In this document: positions 1 to 5,715 of the stretch, in pieces
How the letters are laid out: each line of letters starts with the position of its first letter
Position numbering within the stretch: position 1 is the stretch's first letter
Assembly: GCA_900553105.1 (NCBI GenBank)
Contig: USCE01000077.1
Location: forward strand, 1 to 6,334
Origin: an uncultured Sutterella sp.
GTDB lineage: Bacteria > Pseudomonadota > Gammaproteobacteria > Burkholderiales > Burkholderiaceae_F
Reading direction: 5' to 3'
Length of the DNA: 6,334 nucleotides
Position numbers and translations under genes: made by a program
The notes under the pieces: generated by a model
Databases searched by the model: none
What the model was told of the DNA's origin: nothing
The model's input: the letters and a program-made list of their open reading frames with translations, nothing else

Positions 1-14
1 TGTATAAGAGACAG
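1..14. other. Residual Nextera (Tn5 mosaic end) sequencing adapter
   Basis: The first 14 bases (TGTATAAGAGACAG) are identical to the last 14 bases of the 19-base Tn5 mosaic end used in Nextera libraries (AGATGTGTATAAGAGACAG). The lpxA reading frame becomes recognisable immediately after it. This is a library artefact at a contig edge, not a biological transposon end: no transposase or second end is present, and a real insertion here would disrupt lpxA. Confidence 0.93.
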
Positions 15-582
15 ATTGGTAATCGGTGACGACAATGTCATTCGTGAACATGTCACGATCGCAACCGGTACCGTGCAAGATCACGGCATCACGGTGGTCG
101 GTAACCGTAACCTCTTTATGGCTAACGTACACATCGCGCATGACTGCATTATCGGTGACGACACGATTTTGGCCAACAATGTGGGTTTGGCCGGTCACTC
201 CACAGTGGCTAACCGTGCCATTATCGGCGGTCAGGCCGGTGTGCATCAATTCTGTCGCATCGGCGAAGGCGCAATGGTGGGCGGCGGCGCCATTCTTTTG
301 ATGGATGTTCCGCCTTTTGTCATCTGTAACGGCAATCCTGCCGAACCGCACGGCTTAAATATTGTCGGTCTTCGTCGTGCCGGTTATGACTTAAAAGCAT
401 TAAATGCCTTTAAGGCCGCCTACAAGATGATCTATCGTGACGGTTTGCGTATTGCCGAGGCAATTATTGCGTTGGATACGCTCATTGCCAATAACCCGCA
501 AGTAGCCCGTGAGTTGCAATTGATGCGCGACTTTATCGCCACGAGTGAGCGCGGTATCATTCGTCCCAAGAGTGGTGAGTGA
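15..582 (+). CDS. lpxA: UDP-N-acetylglucosamine acyltransferase LpxA, 5'-truncated by contig edge
   Basis: This is the C-terminal 188 residues of LpxA, the cytoplasmic homotrimer that transfers a 3-hydroxyacyl chain from acyl-carrier protein to the 3-OH of UDP-GlcNAc, the first step of lipid A synthesis. The left-handed beta-helix hexapeptide repeats fill about the first 100 residues, followed by the helical C-terminal domain. The segment HIAHDC holds the equivalents of E. coli His122 and His125 (the catalytic base); H61 and H77 here match His144 and His160. By alignment from memory about 83 N-terminal residues are missing. The codon at 16 is TTG, an internal leucine and not a start. A glycine (G90) sits where E. 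coli has the chain-length-setting Gly173, which would suit a long (C14-like) acyl chain; this is inference. The gene ends TGATG with lpxB. Confidence 0.96.
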
Positions 583-1742
583 TGAGAAAAGGCATTGCCT
601 GGTTAGCAGGGGAGACTTCGGGCGACTTTATAGCTTCGCTTGTCTTGCCGCCCGTGCGCAACCGATACCCCGAGGAGCTCATGGTGGGAATCGGGGGGCG
701 CCGAATGATCGAGGCAGGCCTTGTGGCTTGGCACGACGCATCGGCGCTGTCTGTGCGCGGCTACGTTGAAGTGTTAAAGAAGTTGCCGTCTCTTTTGAAA
801 CTACGCAGTGAAATGAAGCGGCGCGTACTCGAAATGCAACCGCGCGCGTTTATCGGCGTGGATGCGCCCGACTTTAATCTTGCCATTGAAGAATATCTGC
901 GAGGCCAGGGCATCAAAACGATTCATTTGGTTTGCCCTTCGATTTGGGCATGGCGCCCCGAGCGCATTCACCAAATTAAGCGCGCTGTCGATCATATGTT
1001 GCTCATCTTTCCCTTTGAAAAGAAGTTGATGGATGAGGCTGGTATCGACTCCACCTACATCGGGCATCCGCTTGCGAGAGAAATCCCGATGCAGCCCGAT
1101 AAAAATGAGGCACGCGAAAAGCTTGCGCAAGAGGAGTCGATGAGCGCTTTTATTAATGCCGAAGGGCCCTTGTTTGCCGTGTTGCCCGGTTCTCGGGAAG
1201 CGGAAATTACGTGGTGCGCACCGCTATTTTTTGCCGCCTGTGAGCGCGTTCTTGACTTTGATAAGCGGGCACGTTTTCTGATTGCAGCCGCCGATGAGGC
1301 TCGTCGAGCCCACATCGAGACGATTCTTAAACGCTATCCCCGCGCGCGTGAAGCCTCTCGGGTGCTTTTGCGCGACAGCTACGGTGCGATGCAAGCCTCT
1401 GATGCCGTACTTGTGGCCTCGGGCACTGCAACACTTGAGGCAGCGCTTTTTAAGCGACCGATGGTTGTGGGCTACGCCATGCCCGGGGTTACCGGCGTTT
1501 TGATGCAGAAAAAGGGGATTATTGATTTTGTGAGTTTGCCCAATATTTTGGCCGGTGAGCGTTTGGTGCCGGAGCTTTTGCAGTACTACTGTAAGCCCGA
1601 GGCCTTGGCGTTTGCACTCTGGCAAGCTTATGGGCGCCGCAACGATCAGCAGTTGCTGGATCGATTTGCGGCTATTCACGACTCACTGCTTCGGGATACG
1701 CCGAGCTTAGCTGCACAGGCGATCGGTTCGGTGTGTGGGTAA
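582..1742 (+). CDS. lpxB: Lipid-A-disaccharide synthase LpxB
   Basis: LpxB is a GT19 glycosyltransferase that joins 2,3-diacyl-GlcN-1-phosphate to UDP-2,3-diacyl-GlcN, releasing UDP and making the tetraacyl disaccharide of lipid A at the inner face of the cytoplasmic membrane. The 386-residue length matches the family (about 380). Conserved blocks appear in order: AGETSGD (9-15), GIGG (36-39), GVDAPDFN (92-99), CPSIWAWR (118-125), FPFE (143-146), GHPLA (161-165), LPGSR (201-205) and SGTATLEAAL (280-289), the last two in the nucleotide-sugar-binding half. The ATG at 582 overlaps the lpxA stop (TGATG), suggesting translational coupling; a GTG one codon upstream at 579 is possible but would add only one Met. 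No strong Shine-Dalgarno is visible, which fits coupling. Nothing appears broken. Confidence 0.97.
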   Translation: MRKGIAWLAGETSGDFIASLVLPPVRNRYPEELMVGIGGRRMIEAGLVAWHDASALSVRGYVEVLKKLPSLLKLRSEMKRRVLEMQPRAFIGVDAPDFNLAIEEYLRGQGIKTIHLVCPSIWAWRPERIHQIKRAVDHMLLIFPFEKKLMDEAGIDSTYIGHPLAREIPMQPDKNEAREKLAQEESMSAFINAEGPLFAVLPGSREAEITWCAPLFFAACERVLDFDKRARFLIAAADEARRAHIETILKRYPRAREASRVLLRDSYGAMQASDAVLVASGTATLEAALFKRPMVVGYAMPGVTGVLMQKKGIIDFVSLPNILAGERLVPELLQYYCKPEALAFALWQAYGRRNDQQLLDRFAAIHDSLLRDTPSLAAQAIGSVCG

Positions 1743-1771
1743 GCGCCGATTAAAGGAAGTGCTCAATATCC

Positions 1772-2374
1772 ATGGCGATTGACTCCTTAGACCTTTTCTG
1801 TGCGAGTGACTATCAGCTAGTGGCCGGCGTTGATGAAGCCGGCCGCGGTGCTTTGGCAGGCCCCGTTGTTGCTGCAGCTGTGATTTTGGATCCCAAGCGC
1901 CCGATTGAAGGCTTAGCCGACAGCAAGCAGCTTTCGGAGGCAAAGCGCGAGGCTCTTGCCCCGATCATTCGTGAGCGTGCGTTGGCATGGGCGATCGGTA
2001 GTGCCAATGTGCAGGAAATTGCCAAACTGAATATTTTGCAAGCGACGCTTTTAGCGATGTGGCGAGCCGTGGATGCCTTAAAGCAGACGCCGGAATTTGT
2101 TCAGGTCGATGGTAATCAGTTGCCGAAGTGGCCCTATATTTGTGAGGCCGTGGTCAAGGGAGACAGCAAAATAGCCTGTATCTCTGCGGCTTCTATTATC
2201 GCGAAGACCGCTCGTGATGCCATTATGCGCGACTATGCCACCCGTTATCCTGAGTATGGGTTTGAGCGCCATATGGGCTATGGCACAGCTGAACACTTAA
2301 AGGCTATTGAAACGTGCGGAGTGCTTCCTATTCATCGAACCACCTTCCGCCCATTTTCCAACAGAGCAAAATAA
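1772..2374 (+). CDS. rnhB: Ribonuclease HII
   Basis: RNase HII cuts the RNA strand of RNA-DNA hybrids and nicks 5' of single ribonucleotides embedded in DNA, starting ribonucleotide excision repair. The 200 residues are the usual length. The N-terminal GVDEAGRG block gives catalytic D21-E22 and the GRG ribonucleotide-reading loop (24-26). DSK follows at 50-52, then the third acid D113 in VDGN, the fourth acid D131 in KGDSK, the ISAASIIAKTARD helix (137-149), and HMGYGT, whose Tyr is the residue that senses the RNA-DNA junction in the family. The start ATG is preceded by AAAGGAAG at 1752-1759, about 12 bases upstream, a slightly long spacing. It lies 29 bases after lpxB and ends TAATG with the next gene. 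All catalytic residues are present. Confidence 0.97.
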   Translation: MAIDSLDLFCASDYQLVAGVDEAGRGALAGPVVAAAVILDPKRPIEGLADSKQLSEAKREALAPIIRERALAWAIGSANVQEIAKLNILQATLLAMWRAVDALKQTPEFVQVDGNQLPKWPYICEAVVKGDSKIACISAASIIAKTARDAIMRDYATRYPEYGFERHMGYGTAEHLKAIETCGVLPIHRTTFRPFSNRAK

Positions 2375-3174
2375 TGAGTGAGATCATTCAAAGTGAGGCC
2401 AATGCGCGATTTAAGCGCTGGAAAAAACTCATCGACAATGCCCGCCACATTAAAAAAGAAGGCGTAACGTTGGCCGAAGGGGCGCACTTGGCGCAAACGA
2501 TTTTGGAGCGCGGAATTGTGCCCGAAGCCATGATCGTGCGCGCGGCTGGATTGAATGCCGAAGCGTCCGAGCTCTTTGACAAGTTTTCTGCCAAGCGTGT
2601 GCCGTACTTTGTTTTGGATTCGCGTCTTTACGATGTGTTAAGTCCGGTCGAGCACGGTTGTGGCCTAATGCTTGAAGTCAAAGTGCCTTCTGCGGCCTTA
2701 CCTCAAGCGTTGCCCGTTGACGTGTTGTATTTAGACGGTGTGCAAGATCCCGGCAACATCGGCACAATGATTCGCACGGCGGTGGCCGCTGGAGTGACCC
2801 ACATTGCCGGTTCATCGGCCTGTGCCAATTTCTGGTCGGCCAAGGCTTTAAGAGCCGGTATGGGGGCGCACTTTGCCGCAACGCTTTACGAAAACGTGCC
2901 TGCGAATTTACTTGGCGAAGCCTTTGCCGCCAAACGGTTCGCTGCGGATGCCCGAGGCGGTCAGGACCTCTACCGAGATACTCAATGGCATATTACGCCT
3001 TGCGTTTGGATGATGGGCAGTGAAGGACAGGGGTTGGGGGAAGTAGCCTTATCCGTTGCCGATGCACGTTACTACATCCCGATTACCGAGGGGTGTGAGT
3101 CGTTAAATGTAGGCGCGGCCGCCGCAGTCTGCTTGTTTGAACAGCGCAGACGTCGTCTAACGGCGACTTGTTGA
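2374..3174 (+). CDS. TrmH/SpoU-family RNA 2'-O-ribose methyltransferase
   Basis: This is a 266-residue SPOUT-class methyltransferase that transfers a methyl group from S-adenosylmethionine to a ribose 2'-OH in rRNA or tRNA. The N-terminal part (about 5-100) resembles the small substrate-binding domain of SpoU enzymes. The C-terminal part is the knotted catalytic domain: motif 1 at 121-136 (DPGNIG with R134, the conserved arginine), motif 2 MGSEGQGL at 214-221, and motif 3 at about 236-252 containing ESLNVGAAAAV. The ATG at 2374 overlaps the rnhB stop (TAATG); an in-frame upstream start at 2314 lies inside rnhB and adds residues unlike the family. The position after rnhB is characteristic of betaproteobacteria as I recall it. 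The exact target base cannot be read from sequence: RlmB-, TsnR- and YsgA-type enzymes share these motifs, so no symbol is given. Confidence 0.9.
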   Translation: MSEIIQSEANARFKRWKKLIDNARHIKKEGVTLAEGAHLAQTILERGIVPEAMIVRAAGLNAEASELFDKFSAKRVPYFVLDSRLYDVLSPVEHGCGLMLEVKVPSAALPQALPVDVLYLDGVQDPGNIGTMIRTAVAAGVTHIAGSSACANFWSAKALRAGMGAHFAATLYENVPANLLGEAFAAKRFAADARGGQDLYRDTQWHITPCVWMMGSEGQGLGEVALSVADARYYIPITEGCESLNVGAAAAVCLFEQRRRRLTATC

Positions 3175-3177
3175 CTT

Positions 3178-3181
3178 GGAG
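3178..3181 (+). promoter_or_regulatory. Ribosome binding site that sets the GNAT start
   Basis: GGAG lies 9 bases before the ATG at 3191. This favours that ATG over the in-frame TTG at 3176, which overlaps the site itself and has no Shine-Dalgarno of its own. Confidence 0.6.
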
Positions 3182-3190
3182 CTTACCAAG

Positions 3191-3643
3191 ATGCAATTTT
3201 TCGAAGTTGCTCAGGCAGACAAAACCCAATACATGGACTTACTGTTGCTTGCCGATGAGCAACTCGATATGCTTGAGCGCTATTTGCAAAAAGGCAGAAT
3301 GTATGCACTCGAAGTTGAAGGGGTCGTTGTCAGTACTTGTGTAGTATTGTCAGTTGATGATGACATTTTTGAAATCAAAAATATGGCTACTCGTCCGTCT
3401 TATCAGCGGCAAGGTTACGGTAGGCGATTGATTGAGTACATCATCGGCCAATATCAAGACTGTGCAAAATGCTTTTTAGTCGGCACAGGTGATACGCCTT
3501 CAACATTGAATTTCTACAAGGCTTGCGGATTTGAGTATTCGCACGTGGTGAAAGACTTTTTTCTCGATCATTACGATCATCCGATCATAGAAGAAGGGCA
3601 TCGACTTGTGGATATGATCTATTTGAAGCGATGCCTCTTTTAG
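3191..3643 (+). CDS. GNAT family N-acetyltransferase (YvbK-like)
   Basis: This 150-residue cytoplasmic protein has the GNAT fold and should transfer an acetyl group from acetyl-CoA to an amine; the substrate is unknown. The acetyl-CoA loop is clear: beta-4 EIKNMATRP (61-69) followed by QRQGYGRRL (72-80), with the Q/R-x-x-G-x-G pyrophosphate signature. VGTGD (97-101) and FYKACGF (108-114) are the later core strands, and DFFLDHYDHPIIEEG (122-136) with DMIYL is a tail I associate with Bacillus YvbK-like proteins. Such sequences are, in my recollection, commoner in Firmicutes than in betaproteobacteria, and the gene looks more AT-rich than the lpx block, so acquisition by transfer is possible. 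It begins 16 bases after the methyltransferase stop and may be the last gene of that transcript. An alternative TTG start at 3176 would add five residues. Confidence 0.85.
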   Translation: MQFFEVAQADKTQYMDLLLLADEQLDMLERYLQKGRMYALEVEGVVVSTCVVLSVDDDIFEIKNMATRPSYQRQGYGRRLIEYIIGQYQDCAKCFLVGTGDTPSTLNFYKACGFEYSHVVKDFFLDHYDHPIIEEGHRLVDMIYLKRCLF

Positions 3644-3718
3644 CATCGGCGGCGTTGGAGTACTGGCTTCAAACTCGTTAAAATTATCGTTTGGGTTTTT
3701 CTTTAAGAAGGCTTTACT
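3644..3718 (+). promoter_or_regulatory. Intergenic gap with possible sigma70-type promoter
   Basis: This 75-base gap is the longest between + strand genes. TTGGAG at 3655-3660 and TAAAAT at 3679-3684, 18 bases apart, resemble -35 and -10 boxes and would start transcription about 30 bases before the DUF1178 gene. The boxes are imperfect, so this is only suggestive; the reading is helped by the change in gene content at this point. Confidence 0.35.
3705..3711 (+). promoter_or_regulatory. Strong ribosome binding site before a TTG start
   Basis: AAGAAGG ends 7 bases before the TTG at 3719, ideal spacing. It supports initiation at TTG, which gives the MKVF-type N-terminus expected for DUF1178 proteins; no ATG or GTG occurs in frame near it. 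Confidence 0.75.
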
Positions 3719-4147
3719 TTGAAAGTTTTCAACTGTGTTTGCCAATACGGTCATGCCTTTGAAGGTTGGTTTGACTCCGTCGAAAGTCTCGATGAGCAAA
3801 TCGCCGAGGGGCTTGTTGCCTGTCCGTATTGTGACACGACCGATGTTAAACGAGTGCCGACGGCTTCTTACGTGCTTGCCTCGCGCGATAAAGAGAAAAC
3901 CGATTACACGCAACGAGAGTTTGAAGATATGCTTCGTCATAAAGCGATTGCTTCGGCCAGAAAATTGCTCAAAGACAGTGTCGATGTCGGAGAGCAATTC
4001 CCGCAGGAAGCTCGCGCGGTGCATCAGGGCAAAAGCCCCAAGCGAACCATTCATGGTCGTTGTACGGCCGACGAAGCACTGGAACTACTCGAAGAAGGTA
4101 TACCCGTGTTGCCCTTGCCCGAGGGCACCGTCAGAACCACCAATTAA
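3719..4147 (+). CDS. DUF1178 family protein, zinc-ribbon-like
   Basis: This 142-residue protein matches the DUF1178 pattern: an N-terminal MKV..C.CxxGHxFEGWF block (residues 1-18) and CPYC at 35-38, so that C8, H12, C35 and C38 could form a small metal site. A variable basic/acidic linker follows, and then the conserved tail DVGEQFPQEARAVHQG (89-104) and ALELLEEGIPVLPLP (120-134). The family is widespread in Proteobacteria and its function is not established. Length is normal and there is no signal peptide or membrane segment, so it should be cytoplasmic. Translation starts at TTG, supported by a well-placed Shine-Dalgarno. The stop lies 12 bases before the next start, so the two genes are probably cotranscribed. 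The metal-site reading is inference from the cysteine spacing. Confidence 0.88.
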   Translation: MKVFNCVCQYGHAFEGWFDSVESLDEQIAEGLVACPYCDTTDVKRVPTASYVLASRDKEKTDYTQREFEDMLRHKAIASARKLLKDSVDVGEQFPQEARAVHQGKSPKRTIHGRCTADEALELLEEGIPVLPLPEGTVRTTN

Positions 4148-4159
4148 GGGAATAGCATC

Positions 4160-4648
4160 ATGGCTTTATTCGGTCAATTGACCCGCCCGGCAAAATCCTT
4201 GCCGCTCATCGATATCTCCAACGCCGACATCATGATGGAGCTCTTAGAGGAGCTTGCTATTACGGCTTCCACCAGCCAATGGATCGAAGCGCATGAACCG
4301 TATCATCCCGAGGCTCAGGAAATTCACGAGCAGGCCAAGGACGTCTACGAAGATTTGCTCTCGATTATGCGTGGCAAGACGCGTGATAAGCGTGTGAATC
4401 GTCGCAACAGCTGGTGCGGCGATGAACTGCGTGACCATTTGGCAAAGAACGAAAAAAATGTTGATGGTGACGTGATCGAATTTGCCTTAAAGCGTTTCTT
4501 GAACCAATTCATGGAGCATGCCCGTGCTCCTGAAGAAGGGCGCAAGACCATGTCGCGTAAAGACTACTATGCATTTATGAGCGGATGGGCTCACTATTTT
4601 GCAGGCCTTGCCCCCGATGAAACGCCACCCGTCGATCCCGAGCAATGA
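4160..4648 (+). CDS. Unrecognised soluble protein, 162 residues
   Basis: I do not recognise this family. The product is hydrophilic, probably mostly helical, with no signal peptide or membrane segment. Visible landmarks are an acidic helix-like stretch MMELLEELAI (25-34), a basic patch at 71-82 (RGKTRDKRVNRR), a single cysteine in NSWCGDE (83-89), an aromatic-rich segment DYYAFMSGWAHYFAG (135-149) and a Pro/Glu-rich end. The Shine-Dalgarno AAGGGA at 4146-4151 overlaps the end of the DUF1178 gene and is 8 bases from the ATG. The codon pattern continues uninterrupted to a stop that overlaps the next start (ATGA), so it looks like a real, translated gene. Coupling to a small membrane protein suggests the two products may act together, but nothing in the sequence gives a reaction. 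Confidence 0.82.
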   Translation: MALFGQLTRPAKSLPLIDISNADIMMELLEELAITASTSQWIEAHEPYHPEAQEIHEQAKDVYEDLLSIMRGKTRDKRVNRRNSWCGDELRDHLAKNEKNVDGDVIEFALKRFLNQFMEHARAPEEGRKTMSRKDYYAFMSGWAHYFAGLAPDETPPVDPEQ

Positions 4649-4869
4649 GAAGAGCCATGACTGCTGAAAAAATCAAAAAGACAATCCGTTTAATTTTGAA
4701 CATCCTGTTTGCGATTGTTGTGATCGCGGGGATCTATATCGGCTGGGGGCGAGAAGTTGACGATCCTGATGCGTGGTTTCCGGAATGGAAGGATGAAGTG
4801 GCTGCCGAGCAAAAAGAAGCTGCGCAGCCCACTGAGCCTGCGCAGCCTCAAGAATCTCAAAAACGTTAA
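4645..4869 (+). CDS. Small single-pass membrane protein, 74 residues
   Basis: I do not recognise this protein. It has a short basic N-terminus (RRAMTAEKIKKTIR), one hydrophobic segment at about residues 14-34 (rich in I, L, V and ending IGWG), then an acidic, Trp-containing stretch (38-50) and a low-complexity tail of Gln, Pro, Ala and Glu. The positive charges before the helix predict a cytoplasmic N-terminus with the tail in the periplasm. The ATG overlaps the upstream stop as ATGA, implying coupled translation; an alternative ATG at 4657 would shorten it by four residues and has a close GAGAAG that might act as a ribosome site. It ends 3 bases from the stop of the converging gene, and a hairpin terminator follows. 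Confidence 0.7.
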   Translation: MRRAMTAEKIKKTIRLILNILFAIVVIAGIYIGWGREVDDPDAWFPEWKDEVAAEQKEAAQPTEPAQPQESQKR

Positions 4870-4872
4870 TCG

Positions 4873-5685
4873 TTACGGATTCGTGTCCTGACTCGGCGTT
4901 TGAGGTTGACCTAAAACGCCGAGTTTATCGCTCCAAAGCACTGAGATTGGAGCATTCATCACCAAGTAGTTGATCATGGGTTCTTTGCTGATCTTGGCAG
5001 CCGAGACCGTCAGAGGCGTTGTACTCGTGATGCTTGTTTGAGCCGAAGTCCACATGAGGCCGCAAAAGCAACACAAAACGATCAGCCAATTAATCCAACC
5101 TTCGGTATGCCATAGGCTCGAAGTGCTGAAAATCATTGTCAAGCGCTGCCACAAGCCGACAAATAAAATCGTCACAAAAAGTGTCATGATCACATCAAAG
5201 AAGATGGGAAATTTCGCCAAGGCCGAGGATGGGTCTGCAAAGAAGGCCTGAACTTGATCCAAGGTGAGCGGATAGCCGTAGGCACCCAGGCAATTCATGT
5301 TGGCTAACGTGAGTGTCATCATCGTAAAGGCACAGACGCCTACCCAAGCAGCGATGATTTTAACGATGGGGCGGTAAAACACTTCGTGCACGAGTGCAAA
5401 AAATGAGATCGCTACGGCTGGCAACATCATAAGGTAGGCCAGTTTAGCATCAAAACGCAGGCCTACCGTATAGATATCGATGTATTCATCTTTGTGAGCG
5501 GTGGCCGCTAAGGCCGTTTGACTGATGAATCGGTCAATATAAAACTCACGGAAGACGAAGTTAAGCGCACAAAGCAACACGGTAAAGACCGCCAGACTCA
5601 TAAAGAGTACGAGCAGTCGGGCAAACGGATACTGAGGGCACAGTATCTCGGAGAACGCTTTGTAGGTGACGGTTTTTTGACTCAT
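4873..5685 (-). CDS. Five-helix membrane protein resembling N-terminal half of LTA-synthase/MdoB-like transferase
   Basis: The 270-residue product has five likely membrane helices at about 22-46, 80-102, 108-130, 161-184 and 197-214. This layout, the GLRFD motif just before helix 2 (75-79), the D-P-x-x-A-L-x-x-F-P segment before helix 4, and the post-helix-5 pattern TPL....A..S.EP.IN.L.MN (223-244) match the membrane region of LtaS/MdoB-like phosphoglycerol or phosphoethanolamine transferases. Those are normally 500-650 residues long, with an external metal-dependent sulfatase-fold domain, which is absent here: the protein stops shortly after the linker. It could be a truncated gene or a stand-alone membrane domain. 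The ATG at 5685 is chosen because GAAAGG ends 7 bases upstream; a TTG at 5700 would add five residues. It follows the ABC-F gene by 30 bases. The family assignment is from remembered motifs. Confidence 0.65.
   Translation of the reverse strand: MSQKTVTYKAFSEILCPQYPFARLLVLFMSLAVFTVLLCALNFVFREFYIDRFISQTALAATAHKDEYIDIYTVGLRFDAKLAYLMMLPAVAISFFALVHEVFYRPIVKIIAAWVGVCAFTMMTLTLANMNCLGAYGYPLTLDQVQAFFADPSSALAKFPIFFDVIMTLFVTILFVGLWQRLTMIFSTSSLWHTEGWINWLIVLCCFCGLMWTSAQTSITSTTPLTVSAAKISKEPMINYLVMNAPISVLWSDKLGVLGQPQTPSQDTNP
4891..4926 (+). terminator. Probable intrinsic terminator of the + strand operon
   Basis: An 11-base perfect inverted repeat (4891-4901 with 4914-4924; arms ACTCGGCGTTT and AAACGCCGAGT) continues after one mismatch with AGG/CCT around a TTGA loop. 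On the + strand the stem runs into TTT then ATC, a short T-run, so it would end transcripts from the 4160-4869 genes. On the - strand no T-run follows, so it is less likely to serve the opposing gene. It is encoded inside the last codons of the - strand membrane protein gene. Confidence 0.6.
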
Positions 5686-5692
5686 CGGAAAA

Positions 5693-5698
5693 CCTTTC
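5693..5698 (-). promoter_or_regulatory. Ribosome binding site of the five-helix membrane protein gene
   Basis: On the - strand GAAAGG lies 7 bases before the ATG at 5685. It overlaps the alternative TTG at 5700, and so argues against that start. Confidence 0.65.
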
Positions 5699-5715
5699 AA
5701 GATCAGAGCAAAGAG

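Noticed and set aside
1..14. Reading the mosaic-end sequence as a natural Tn5/IS50 insertion
   Set aside because: Only the optimised mosaic-end suffix is present, exactly at the sequence edge. There is no transposase, second end or target duplication, so a library adapter is the simpler explanation.
2314..2373. Upstream in-frame start that would lengthen the TrmH-type methyltransferase by 20 residues
   Set aside because: It lies within the rnhB coding end, and the extra residues do not look like the family. The TAATG overlap at 2372-2376 gives a better start.
3629..3648. Six-base inverted repeat (CGATGC/GCATCG) around the GNAT stop codon as a terminator
   Set aside because: The stem is short with an 8-base loop, and no T-run follows on either strand (GCGGCG on +, CTTCAAA on -). 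Terminator function is not supported.
3500..4054. A 184-codon open frame on the - strand across the GNAT end, the gap and the DUF1178 gene
   Set aside because: It runs antisense to two genes with clear family motifs. Its own translation has no recognisable domain, and it spans the promoter-like gap. It is most likely a shadow frame.
4244..4551. Two short - strand open frames, examined as possible remnants of the missing sulfatase-fold domain
   Set aside because: Neither shows sulfatase motifs (such as a metal-binding Asp/Glu-Ser/Thr block or a late Asp-His pair). Both oppose a gene with a good ribosome site and a coupled stop.
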